In this document: piece by piece, positions 7,616-16,502 of the stretch
Layout: each line of letters starts with the position of its first letter
Position numbering within the stretch: the first letter of the stretch is position 1
NCBI GenBank assembly: GCA_030148165.1
Contig: JASBTZ010000002.1
Coordinates: 1 to 50,381, forward strand
Length of the DNA stretch: 50,381 nucleotides
Source: Bacteroidota bacterium
GTDB taxonomy: Bacteria > Bacteroidota > Bacteroidia > Flavobacteriales_D > Crocinitomicaceae
Direction of reading: 5' to 3'
The notes under the pieces: model-generated
Told to the model about the DNA's origin: nothing
Database searches by the model: none
The model's input: the letters and a program-made list of their open reading frames with translations, nothing else
Position numbers and translations under genes: made by a program

Positions 7616-10600
7616 ATGTACATTATTTTCGATACGGAAACTACCGGTTTACCACGTGATTGGAATGCTCCTATTACGGATACGGAAAACTGGCCCCGTG
7701 TCGTTCAGCTGGCATGGCAGGTTCATGATGCACAAGGCCGCATGTTACAACATCAGGATTTTCTAATCAAGCCTGATGGATTTAATATTCCTTATGATTC
7801 CGAACAAATTCATGGGATTTCGACCGAATTGGCGGAAGCAGAAGGTCATCCCCTGGCGGAAGTACTGACGCTATTTAATGAGGCTCTAGAGCATGCTGAC
7901 TTTGTTGTTGGACATAATGTTGGTTTTGATATCAGCGTACTAGGATGTGAGTTTTACAGAGAAAAGGCAGAAACATCATTGTTGGACAAGCCTGTACTCG
8001 ACACCTGTACTGAAACAACAGCGGACTTATGTCAATTACCCGGTGGTCGCGGTGGTCGTTTTAAACTTCCTACTTTATCGGAGCTTTATCATTTTCTGTT
8101 TCAGGACCAGTTTGAAGAAGCCCATAATGCCACAGCTGACGTTGAAGCAACGACGCGGTGCTTTATGGAATTAATTCGGAAGGGAGTTTTTACAGCTGAA
8201 GAGTTAAAGAAAGAAGATGACTACTTTACAGCATTTCGCGAAACTAATTCAGAGCCAATACAGCTGGCTGGCCTTAGACATGAAAACCTAAAGGAGCTCA
8301 GTAAGAAATATAAGAAAGACACGACTCAAACGATTGATGTTGACACCGAAGAGGTCTTAACGGAACTGTCTGAACATTCATTCGCACATCTACATAATCA
8401 CACGCAGTTTTCAATTCTCCAATCCACCATTGAGGTAAATGATTTAGTTAAAAAGGCAGCAGCTTATAACATGCGTGCAGTAGCCTTAACGGACACCGGA
8501 AATATGATGGCTGCTTTTCACTTTGAACAGGCGGTGTCAAAACACAATAAATCGCTACGGAAAGAAAAGGAAGAAGCAGAGCAAAAAGGCGAACCGTTCA
8601 GCAAACAGGAACTTATTCCAATAATTGGATGTGAGTTCAATGTTTGTAACGATCATACGGATAAAACACAGAAGGATAATGGATATCAGGTTGTGTTTCT
8701 GGCAAAGAATAAAAACGGTTATCGTAATCTGATCAAACTAGCGTCAATTGCTTATACGCAGGGGATGTATTATGTCCCAAGAATCGATAAGAAACTGGTT
8801 GAGAAGTACAAAGATGATTTGATCGTTTTAACAGGGAACCTATACGGTGAAGTTCCTAATCTGATATTGAATGTTGGTGAGAAACAGGCAGAAGAAGCAC
8901 TTCTTTGGTGGAAGGAGCAGTTTGGAGAAGATCTTTATCTCGAGATCATGCGACATGGTCAGGAAAATGAGGATCGTGTTAATGAAGTGCTAATCCAGTT
9001 CTCGAAAAATCATGGGGTTAAACTGGTAGCAACAAATAACACCTATTACGTTGATCAGGCTGATGCTGATGCGCATGATGTCTTGTTATGTATAAAGGAT
9101 AACGAACTTGTAGCTACCCCGAAAGGTAGAGGAAGAGGGTATCGCTACGGTCTGGATAATAACGAATATTACTTCAAGTCACAGGAGGAAATGAAGAAGC
9201 TCTTTCTGGATATTCCCGAAGCGATTGAATCGATCGATGAGATTATTGATAAGTGCGAACATTATGCTTTAGCCAGAGATGTTCTGCTCCCCGCCTTTGA
9301 GATCCCGGAGGAATTCCTCGATCCAGAGGATGAACAGGATGGAGGCAAGAGAGGAGAAAATAATTATCTGCGGCATTTAACTTATGAAGGGGCGAAAAAA
9401 CGTTACGGTGAAATAAGCGATGAGATCAAGGAAAGATTGGATTTTGAGTTGGCAACGATTGAACGAACCGGGTATCCGGGGTATTTTTTGATCGTACAGG
9501 ACTTTTGCAATGCAGCGAGAGATATGGGGGTTTCGGTAGGTCCGGGACGAGGTTCAGCCGCCGGTTCAGCTGTAGCTTATTGCATTGGAATTACGAATAT
9601 TGATCCGATCGAATATGATCTGCTATTTGAGCGTTTTCTAAATCCGGATCGTGTTTCCATGCCCGATATCGATATTGACTTTGATGACGAAGGTAGAGGA
9701 AAGGTCATCGATTGGGTTATCGATAAATATGGATCCAATCAAGTGGCTCAGATTATCACCTACGGTACGATGGCTGCAAAATCATCTATTCGGGATGCTG
9801 CTCGTGTAATGGACCTGCCCTTACCAGAAGCAGACCGCCTGGCGAAGCTTGTACCGGATATCTCACTGGCAAAAATCTTCGGTTTAGACGATGAGGAGCT
9901 TCGAGCTAAGCTTCGCAACAATGATGACGTTAAACGAGCTGATGAACTAAAAGATATTGCGAAAGGACAAAGCCTTCAAGCAGAGGTCGTAAAGAAGGCG
10001 CAACAGCTGGAGGGGTCTGTCCGCAACACAGGAATTCATGCGTGTGGTGTAATTATTACACCGGATGATATCACGAATTTCGTTCCAGTTGCCATTGCCA
10101 AGGATTCAGATATGTATTGCACGCAATACGACAACTCCGTAGCAGAATCGGCTGGCTTGTTGAAGATGGATTTCTTAGGTCTCAAAACATTGACGCTGAT
10201 CAAACATGCTGTAAGAAATGTTCAAGACAGACATGGAGTCCATTTGGAGCCAGATGATTTTCCTAAAGATGACGAAAAGACGTATGAGTTATTCCAGCGA
10301 GGAGAGACAGTAGGGATCTTCCAATATGAATCTCCGGGAATGCAGAAATACATGAAGGAGCTCAAACCAACTGTTTTTGCCGATTTGATTGCAATGAACG
10401 CGCTGTATCGTCCCGGTCCGATTGAGTACATCCCATCCTTTATTAAAAGAAAGCATGGAGAAGAAGAGATCACCTATGATCTTGACGCATGTGAAGAGTT
10501 TCTGGAAGAAACCTATGGGATTACGGTCTATCAGGAGCAGGTAATGCTTTTATCACAGAAATTAGCAGGATTCACGAAAGGTGATGCGGATACGCTACGT

Positions 10601-11971
10601 AAAGCGATGGGTAAAAAGCTTCGCGATGTGCTGGATAAGATGAAGCCTAGATTCCTGGAAGGAGGTGCTGAAAGAGGTCACGATCAGGAGTCACTTGAAA
10701 AGATCTGGAAGGATTGGGAAGCATTTGCCTCTTACGCCTTCAACAAGTCTCACTCAACTTGTTATGCCTGGATTGCTTATCAAACGGCCTATTTAAAAGC
10801 AAATTACCCTGCGGAGTATATGGCCTCCGTTCTCAGCAACAATATGAATGATATCAAGCAGGTATCGTTCTTTATGGAGGAATGTCGTCGCATGGGAATC
10901 CCTGTGCTTGGCCCCGATGTTAATGAATCGAATTATCATTTCACGGTGAATAAAGAGGGTGCAATTCGTTTTGGCCTTGGTGCAATCAAAGGTTTAGGGT
11001 CTGGTCCTGTAGCCGAGTTGATCGGACAGCGAGAACAAGACGGACCTTTCAAGAGTATATTTGACCTGGCCAAGCGCGTTAGTTTGAGAGTGGTCAATAA
11101 AAAAGCATTTGAGAGTTTAGCCTACGCGGGTGGATTCGATTCATTCGGAAATGTGCATCGAGCACAATACTTCCATGAGGATAGCACCGGACGGACCTTC
11201 TTAGAAAATATTATTCGCTTCGGCTCCAGTTTTCAGGATAGTGAGAACTCTTCTCAGGCGACATTGTTTGGTGGAGATTCTGAGGTTAAACTTCCGGAGC
11301 CAATTATTCCCGATTGTGAGGAATGGGGGAACATATATGCCCTTAATAAGGAGAAAGAAGTAATTGGGATATTTATCAGTGGCCACCCATTGGATGACTT
11401 CAAAATGGAGATCAACTCCTTCTGTACGGGAACAGTTAGCATGTTAGGTGAAATGCCCAATCATCTGGGAAAGCAATTACTGATAGCAGGAATTGTTTCG
11501 GACGCAGAGCATCGTTTTACTAAAAAGGGTGATCAGTTTGGGACTTTGACTCTGGAAGATTATAATGATAGCTATAAGCTATTCCTGTGGCGGGAAAATT
11601 ATCTGAAATACAGACACTTTTTAACACCAGGTACCTTTGTGGCTATCAGAGGACGCATTGAAATGTCACGTTATCGTAAGGAGCCCGAATTCAATATTCA
11701 TACAATCGAGTTATTGCAAAAATTAAGGGAGAACAAAGCAAAGTCCTTTCATCTTAAGATCAACTCGAATGCGCTTACACACGTTCTCATCAGTGATCTC
11801 AATAAGTTGTTTATTGATTTTCCGGGTAATTGTCAGGTACACTTCACGGTCTACGACCCACTGGATAATCTAGAAGTCCGCATGCCTTCGAAGTCAGTTA
11901 AAGTAGAGTTAACGAACGACTTGTTTAAAGAGCTGGAGACATTTAAAGACCTAGAGTTCGAAATCAAATAA
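7616..11971 (+). CDS. dnaE: DNA polymerase III alpha subunit with fused N-terminal exonuclease
   Basis: Replicative DNA polymerase of 1451 residues. Residues 1-190 are a DEDDh exonuclease (DnaQ-like) with Asp6, Glu8, Asp105, His170 and Asp175 all in place. A PHP domain begins near 255 (His258, His260, His262 in HLHNH) but carries Thr294 in ALTDTGN where metal-binding PHP domains have His. The polymerase core contains GPGRGSAAGSAVAYC, the Asp cluster 684/686/688 (PDIDIDF) and Asp852 (KMDFLGLKTLT). The helix-hairpin-helix region and an OB-fold (AGIVSDAEHRFTKKGDQFG, about 1290) follow. A fused exonuclease is usual in Bacteroidota DnaE, so proofreading in cis is likely. The 3' end overlaps the convergent gene by 21 bases. 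Confidence 0.95.
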   Translation: MYIIFDTETTGLPRDWNAPITDTENWPRVVQLAWQVHDAQGRMLQHQDFLIKPDGFNIPYDSEQIHGISTELAEAEGHPLAEVLTLFNEALEHADFVVGHNVGFDISVLGCEFYREKAETSLLDKPVLDTCTETTADLCQLPGGRGGRFKLPTLSELYHFLFQDQFEEAHNATADVEATTRCFMELIRKGVFTAEELKKEDDYFTAFRETNSEPIQLAGLRHENLKELSKKYKKDTTQTIDVDTEEVLTELSEHSFAHLHNHTQFSILQSTIEVNDLVKKAAAYNMRAVALTDTGNMMAAFHFEQAVSKHNKSLRKEKEEAEQKGEPFSKQELIPIIGCEFNVCNDHTDKTQKDNGYQVVFLAKNKNGYRNLIKLASIAYTQGMYYVPRIDKKLVEKYKDDLIVLTGNLYGEVPNLILNVGEKQAEEALLWWKEQFGEDLYLEIMRHGQENEDRVNEVLIQFSKNHGVKLVATNNTYYVDQADADAHDVLLCIKDNELVATPKGRGRGYRYGLDNNEYYFKSQEEMKKLFLDIPEAIESIDEIIDKCEHYALARDVLLPAFEIPEEFLDPEDEQDGGKRGENNYLRHLTYEGAKKRYGEISDEIKERLDFELATIERTGYPGYFLIVQDFCNAARDMGVSVGPGRGSAAGSAVAYCIGITNIDPIEYDLLFERFLNPDRVSMPDIDIDFDDEGRGKVIDWVIDKYGSNQVAQIITYGTMAAKSSIRDAARVMDLPLPEADRLAKLVPDISLAKIFGLDDEELRAKLRNNDDVKRADELKDIAKGQSLQAEVVKKAQQLEGSVRNTGIHACGVIITPDDITNFVPVAIAKDSDMYCTQYDNSVAESAGLLKMDFLGLKTLTLIKHAVRNVQDRHGVHLEPDDFPKDDEKTYELFQRGETVGIFQYESPGMQKYMKELKPTVFADLIAMNALYRPGPIEYIPSFIKRKHGEEEITYDLDACEEFLEETYGITVYQEQVMLLSQKLAGFTKGDADTLRKAMGKKLRDVLDKMKPRFLEGGAERGHDQESLEKIWKDWEAFASYAFNKSHSTCYAWIAYQTAYLKANYPAEYMASVLSNNMNDIKQVSFFMEECRRMGIPVLGPDVNESNYHFTVNKEGAIRFGLGAIKGLGSGPVAELIGQREQDGPFKSIFDLAKRVSLRVVNKKAFESLAYAGGFDSFGNVHRAQYFHEDSTGRTFLENIIRFGSSFQDSENSSQATLFGGDSEVKLPEPIIPDCEEWGNIYALNKEKEVIGIFISGHPLDDFKMEINSFCTGTVSMLGEMPNHLGKQLLIAGIVSDAEHRFTKKGDQFGTLTLEDYNDSYKLFLWRENYLKYRHFLTPGTFVAIRGRIEMSRYRKEPEFNIHTIELLQKLRENKAKSFHLKINSNALTHVLISDLNKLFIDFPGNCQVHFTVYDPLDNLEVRMPSKSVKVELTNDLFKELETFKDLEFEIK

Positions 11972-12835
11972 ATTTCGAAGCTCGGTTAATTCGTTAACCT
12001 TTCTTTTGGAACCTGACTGCTGAAATGAGTTGATCAAATTCGTAACCATTCGCTTAATTATATCGGTATTTGAACAAGGAGCGAAATACTCAGACAATTC
12101 TTCCTTATTGATTCCTTTCAGAAATGCTTTGATCTCATTCTCATCAAAAATCCCACCTCGTGAAAATGCATTAATATAAAACAGAACACCGAATTCATTA
12201 GCGTTTCCCGAAAGCGTTGCGGTGTTGTACTCATCCATATATGCCAGGATGAAATGATTGGGTAGATTGACTCCATGGATTGGCATATCCAGCGAACATG
12301 CAAGGACGGAGTACAAAAGGCAAAGACTTAGAGGATTTCCTTTTTTTGTTTCCAATACCGTATTGATATATGAATTGAGTGGAGAGTGAAAATTCTGAGA
12401 ATTCCCCTTAAACCCAAATTTCCCATAGAATACTTTGTTAAAGATTCGAACTTTCTCATAAGCGGTTTGACCTTCATTCAATTCAAGCCAAATATCCTTT
12501 CTGATTAATTGAACTTTATTTTTGATTTCGTCTTCATCCACATTTGGATACTGGTATTGAGCAACAATAATCGCTCCTTCGAGTAGATCCTTATTGGGAG
12601 ATTCGATCCATTTTTTTAATCTGTTTTTTGCAGAAATGAATTGAATTTCATTGATCAGGTTCTCAATTCTTGTTTGGAACAGCAATCCGTAATCTTCAGC
12701 TTCCCAGGAAGATTCAAGAATTGGAATGATCTGAGGACCTTTACTAATAAGTTCATCACGAACATGCTCATAGATTGATTCGTCCGGGTCCTCTATCAAT
12801 CTGACTAAAGCTAGAACGGAGTTGTCATTTTCCAT
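11951..12835 (-). CDS. SirB1-like transglutaminase-fold protein
   Basis: A 294-residue cytoplasmic protein. Residues 1-120 are helical (HEAT-like); the middle matches the Transglut_core2 (SirB1) domain: SYINTVLETKKGNPLSLCLLY, then MPIHGVNLPNHFILAY. Cys172 and His194 sit where the transglutaminase core residues would be, whereas many SirB1 proteins have Ser at the Cys position; whether it is catalytic is uncertain. The family is uncharacterised and is often found near protein-release or methylation genes in Proteobacteria; here the neighbour is dnaE, whose end it overlaps by 21 bases in convergent orientation. Confidence 0.8.
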   Translation of the reverse strand: MENDNSVLALVRLIEDPDESIYEHVRDELISKGPQIIPILESSWEAEDYGLLFQTRIENLINEIQFISAKNRLKKWIESPNKDLLEGAIIVAQYQYPNVDEDEIKNKVQLIRKDIWLELNEGQTAYEKVRIFNKVFYGKFGFKGNSQNFHSPLNSYINTVLETKKGNPLSLCLLYSVLACSLDMPIHGVNLPNHFILAYMDEYNTATLSGNANEFGVLFYINAFSRGGIFDENEIKAFLKGINKEELSEYFAPCSNTDIIKRMVTNLINSFQQSGSKRKVNELTELRNLFDFEL

Positions 12836-13002
12836 AGGACCAATTTAATTCAAGATGAGTTCAGTTCTACCTGAGTCACTATTAATTTTTCAATACAAAT
12901 TGTTAATAGCCAAGTAAAAAGAAATTAAATTGAAACCTTTTGACATTGTTTGCGTTTATACTTTCACGGATCAATTATTAACAATTACAGGTTAAGATGA
13001 GA

Positions 13003-13030
13003 GGGAGTCGTTTCGGCTCCCTTTCTTTTT
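13003..13030 (+). terminator. Orphan terminator hairpin before gene at 13086
   Basis: GGGAGTCG (13003-13010) pairs with CGGCTCCC (13014-13021, one G-U), loop TTT, followed by TTTCTTTTTT. It points to the plus strand but no plus-strand gene lies upstream within 1 kb. It may end a short leader RNA or act as an attenuator for the gene at 13086. Confidence 0.75.
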
Positions 13031-13085
13031 TATATTTTTGGCATAGTATTCGATTACTTGACCTAATAAATTTAAAATCAATCGT

Positions 13086-13442
13086 ATGAAAACAATTATC
13101 ACAATTTTTGCAATGACGCTGGGAGTGACCGCGTTTGCACAAAAGACGACTATTAAGCCTCCGACTCAAAGTACACTAGAGCAAGCGGTGCATAAAGACA
13201 CCGAAGGAGAAGTGTACTATCTAAAATCTGAAGGTTGTCCATTATATCTTCGCGTAAGCGAAGGAGAACAAATGGTTAAATTATTTCCAATAGATCTTCC
13301 TGCCAGATTTCAGGTGCACGGAATGAAATTGAAATTTGACTATGTTGATGCAAAGGGAACTTATCCGGAATCATGTAATTTCACAAAAGCAATTTCCGTA
13401 TCAAATGTGAGTGAAGTTAAGGTGCCAGGAGTGAGAGAATAG
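13086..13442 (+). CDS. Small secreted protein, unknown function
   Basis: A 118-residue protein with signal peptide (MKTIITIFAMTLGVTAFA, cleavage before QKTT). The mature part has a Pro/Thr linker (IKPPTQST) and then a compact domain with two Cys (SEGCPLYL and ESCNF) that may be disulfide bonded: residues 58 and 97. No family was recognised. It is preceded by an orphan terminator hairpin and followed by its own terminator; a 30-codon leader ORF ends with TGA overlapping its ATG. These suggest attenuated expression, but no ligand or role is known. Confidence 0.7.
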   Translation: MKTIITIFAMTLGVTAFAQKTTIKPPTQSTLEQAVHKDTEGEVYYLKSEGCPLYLRVSEGEQMVKLFPIDLPARFQVHGMKLKFDYVDAKGTYPESCNFTKAISVSNVSEVKVPGVRE

Positions 13443-13462
13443 AAAAAACCACATACAATATT

Positions 13463-13489
13463 AAAGGCGGAGTAATACTTCGCCTTTTT
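13463..13489 (+). terminator. Bidirectional terminator
   Basis: AAAGGCGGAGT (13463-13473) pairs with ACTTCGCCTTT (13477-13487, one G-U), loop AAT, then T-run. It overlaps the stop codon of the convergent patatin gene. Confidence 0.85.
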
Positions 13490-15710
13490 AATTCAATAAT
13501 TCCCGAAGTTGCTTCATGGCTTTCTGGTTGTCTTTACTGTAGAACGCTTTATGAATTTTCTTCTTTTCCTGGGCAGATAAATGCCACGAGAGGGAAATTC
13601 GATCACCCTTTCTTTCCATGAGGTTAAATGAAATGACATCAATAGGGAAATCAAAAGCCTCTTCGCTGAGCATGAAGAGTTGGTCCGTGTTATAATCCTG
13701 GACCCGCGGAAAGTTCTTGTACATATTGCCAAAAGGCAGTGTGATCTTGTCCATGAACGATACGTTCGAATATGATTCGTCGTCAAATATCTTTTTCGTG
13801 TCTCTAACTTGCACTATTATTACTCCGCTCGTATTTTCCAAGATCCAATCTTGCATGACCTTCAAAAATTGAGTCGTAGTTTTTCCACCGTAATTATCAC
13901 GAATACCGGCATCCATTAGTTGTATTTCAGGTGAAGTTGGCAAGGTCATCATTGGCATTACAAACGGGAAAGTAGCACTTGCGCGCATGACAGATGTAAA
14001 TCTTAGCTTATTCGTGTTCTGATCATTCAGAAGCAAGTGCAGATCAATGTTTTCAATTGATACCAGGGCACTATCTCTTTCCTGATGGGTTAGGTATGCT
14101 GTCGAATTCGGGCTGATAAGCATTCTACGTCCATCATTTATGATAGTAGGTGAAAATATCATTTTAGGAATAAGTGCACTGGATTCGTGTTTCTTATAGT
14201 ACCCAAGATCGTGATCCAAAACACCGTCCGTATTTTTATTTAACTGCTCTTCAAATGCATAGCCACGATCCATTGTGTAACTGTATCCGTTGTAATAACA
14301 TTTTTGATATCGAATAAAAATATCATTCGTGGAAGCCTTGAAGGATAGTCTGTTTAACATGTCCTGACTAATTTTATCGCGATAAGCTTTTGAATTCATG
14401 GATATTTTTTCCCCAAGTTTGTGGCGTAAAAGCAATTCTCTGTAATAAGCTGCACCGATCATTCCCCCGGAAGCACCAGTAATGATGTGAAGATGATCAT
14501 TTAGCTTGTTGTTCATAAGTTTATTGGTATTCTGAAGAACTACCATCGTCCATAAAGTACTTCGCAATCCACCACCTGAGGTATTCAGAATTACCAACTT
14601 GGGCTTTTCACTTCCCGTAGCGGATTTCCAATTGTCCAGTGTTTGTAATTCATGTGTCATCGACTTCGCATAAATAGTGTCTTCAAAAGTGATCTCTTTT
14701 ATGCGTTCTAATGAATACTTGCTGTTTTTTTCATAATCCAGGCCATAAGCATAACTGGTGTAATTGAAGAGACTGGTTTTTACACTCAATTGGTCCATTC
14801 CGACAAATACCAGAATCAGCAGGGGATATATCCATCCACGAAGCCAGGAGTGTAACGCACTGAATATCATTAAACCAATTGTAAATAGTAAGATGATACT
14901 GGTTGCTGCAGGCACCTCCATTAAGTCGTAATCACTAAAGAATCCCAAAACAAAAAACATAGTGATCGTCAATAGCTCATACATGGAAGCATTAATCCTG
15001 TTCTTGGCATATACCTTTTCAACCAGTGCTTTATCAAAGTGTTTTGAGCTTCTGCTCGGCATTAGTTTGAAGTTCTTTCCGATATATATATAGCGCTTTT
15101 CAGTTTGTTTCCTGAACATGTTGTACCATTTTTCCTGGCGGTGCATGAACGACTGAATTGGTTTGGAGGAATACACTTCATGACTCTTGTTTTTTCTCGA
15201 TAACGGAAAGAAATAAAAGATCGAAAATATTATGAAGATGGCTATTCCACTTAAAAAGCCAAGTGTGTAAAACAATATGGTATTCCAGTCAGCGAACTCC
15301 TGCGCCAGTTGGTAACTCCACATTCGAGAAATATAGATAACCATGAATATCACAGGAATGAGTGAGTTGTTGATACAGAACTTAAAGAAGGGATTTGCGA
15401 TGGTAGTTAGAAATGGATATCGTGCACCAACTTTAAAATAACTGTATGTGTTAAAGCCCATGATCAATCCACCCAAGGCGAATCCCATCAGCATAAATGA
15501 CAGAGGCGATACCTCTCCCTGGTACTCTGGAGAAAGAAATAATTGGTATAGTCCGAAATTATATCCGAGATGATCCTGGATGATCAGAATTAGTAAAAGC
15601 CAAACGAATAGTGATATGAAGTTGTGTTTGAGATGAGCAAACAGCAAATTGAGTGGAAAAAACGCTCTAACCACCGCTGCAAAACTCCATTCCTGATCAT
15701 GAATCTTCAT
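13488..15710 (-). CDS. Membrane-anchored patatin-like phospholipase
   Basis: A 740-residue protein with an N-terminal membrane half and a C-terminal patatin domain. About six or seven hydrophobic helices occupy residues 25-300 (FISLFVWLLLILII, SFMLMGFALGGLIMGF, IFIIFSIFYFF, ILLFTIGLMIF). The patatin half has the oxyanion stretch NTSGGGLRS (about 375), the nucleophile elbow GASGG with Ser414, and the dyad Asp600 in MDAGIRDN. Patatin enzymes are acyl hydrolases acting on membrane lipids. It lies 51 bases after the thioesterase on the same strand, suggesting a lipid-metabolism pair. The substrate is not known, and the orientation of the domain is not resolved from sequence. Confidence 0.85.
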   Translation of the reverse strand: MKIHDQEWSFAAVVRAFFPLNLLFAHLKHNFISLFVWLLLILIIQDHLGYNFGLYQLFLSPEYQGEVSPLSFMLMGFALGGLIMGFNTYSYFKVGARYPFLTTIANPFFKFCINNSLIPVIFMVIYISRMWSYQLAQEFADWNTILFYTLGFLSGIAIFIIFSIFYFFPLSRKNKSHEVYSSKPIQSFMHRQEKWYNMFRKQTEKRYIYIGKNFKLMPSRSSKHFDKALVEKVYAKNRINASMYELLTITMFFVLGFFSDYDLMEVPAATSIILLFTIGLMIFSALHSWLRGWIYPLLILVFVGMDQLSVKTSLFNYTSYAYGLDYEKNSKYSLERIKEITFEDTIYAKSMTHELQTLDNWKSATGSEKPKLVILNTSGGGLRSTLWTMVVLQNTNKLMNNKLNDHLHIITGASGGMIGAAYYRELLLRHKLGEKISMNSKAYRDKISQDMLNRLSFKASTNDIFIRYQKCYYNGYSYTMDRGYAFEEQLNKNTDGVLDHDLGYYKKHESSALIPKMIFSPTIINDGRRMLISPNSTAYLTHQERDSALVSIENIDLHLLLNDQNTNKLRFTSVMRASATFPFVMPMMTLPTSPEIQLMDAGIRDNYGGKTTTQFLKVMQDWILENTSGVIIVQVRDTKKIFDDESYSNVSFMDKITLPFGNMYKNFPRVQDYNTDQLFMLSEEAFDFPIDVISFNLMERKGDRISLSWHLSAQEKKKIHKAFYSKDNQKAMKQLRELLN

Positions 15711-15761
15711 ACTATATAATATAACGAAAAAGCGGGGTTATTTCGTTTGTTTTGAACAATA

Positions 15762-16181
15762 TTATTCAATTTCATGTTGACTGATCAGATTTATAAAATC
15801 ATTAGGTGGTGGAGTAGGGCGCATGGAATCTTTATTGACAAATACAAGTGTTGTTTTCGCCGTCGAGATTAGCTTGTCGTTTTCATTCACTATGGTGTAA
15901 TCGAATGATAAGCGAGTTCCTTCTAATTCCGATATTTTTGTAGTGATTGTTAGCTCATCGTCATATATAGCAGGTGCTTTGTAATAAACCTCAAAATGCA
16001 ATACAGGTAACATAATACCTCTTTCTTCCAGACTTTTATATGTCATCCCTAACTCACGCATTGCCTCCACACGACCAACTTCAAAATATTGTGCATAGTT
16101 TCCGTAATAGCAATATCCCATTTGGTCGGTTTCACCATAGCGAACTCTCAATTTGGTTGAATGTTCAAAATTTATTTTCAT
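15762..16181 (-). CDS. Acyl-CoA thioesterase (4HBT / YbgC-FadM type)
   Basis: A 139-residue hotdog-fold protein. It shows the YbgC signature RYGETDQMGYCYYGNYA, where Asp19 is the catalytic residue, followed by YFEVGRVEAMRELG. These enzymes hydrolyse acyl-CoA esters; chain-length preference cannot be read from sequence. It is the upstream member of a pair with the patatin-like gene and diverges from dnaA over a 321-base gap. Family assignment is firm, substrate is not. Confidence 0.88.
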   Translation of the reverse strand: MKINFEHSTKLRVRYGETDQMGYCYYGNYAQYFEVGRVEAMRELGMTYKSLEERGIMLPVLHFEVYYKAPAIYDDELTITTKISELEGTRLSFDYTIVNENDKLISTAKTTLVFVNKDSMRPTPPPNDFINLISQHEIE

Positions 16182-16502
16182 GAATGTTACTAAACGATTA
16201 GATTGGAATTAAAGTTAGGATTATTTTATTTCTAAATTAATGCAACATATTAGATAAAAAGTATTATTTTATTGAGCACGAGGTTTTTATTATTTTGCAT
16301 TTAATTCTAAGTTAAAAGATCACTAAAATGTTAAATTTTTAGGAAGTAAAACTTTTTAAAAAGTCAACCCTAAAATGACTTTTTTTTTAACTTTTTTATG
16401 TAAATATTTGTTCCCTCGGATTGGTTAACCTAACCAGCAAGAAATTGGGTTAAATTGACCACAAGGTTAGTTTATTATACAAACAAACACAAACTACTAA
16501 AC
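16182..16502. other. 321-base AT-rich divergent region upstream of dnaA
   Basis: No gene was found here. It holds very AT-rich DNA (16200-16400), a hairpin AAAAAGTCA/TGACTTTTT (16358-16366 with 16376-16384), and five GGTTA motifs in either orientation between 16423 and 16469, including the palindrome GGTTAACC. No TTATNCACA DnaA box is present, so an origin is not supported. It must contain the dnaA and thioesterase promoters. Confidence 0.6.
16423..16469. repeat. Cluster of GGTTA motifs before dnaA
   Basis: GGTTA occurs at 16423, 16448 and 16465 on the plus strand and as TAACC at 16426 and 16431, five copies in 47 bases, ending 34 bases before the dnaA start. Possible regulator sites. Confidence 0.45.

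Noticed and set aside
16358-16384. Hairpin AAAAAGTCA/TGACTTTTT upstream of dnaA as a terminator
   Set aside because: Only three GC pairs per stem and no transcript to end on either strand; left as part of the AT-rich region.
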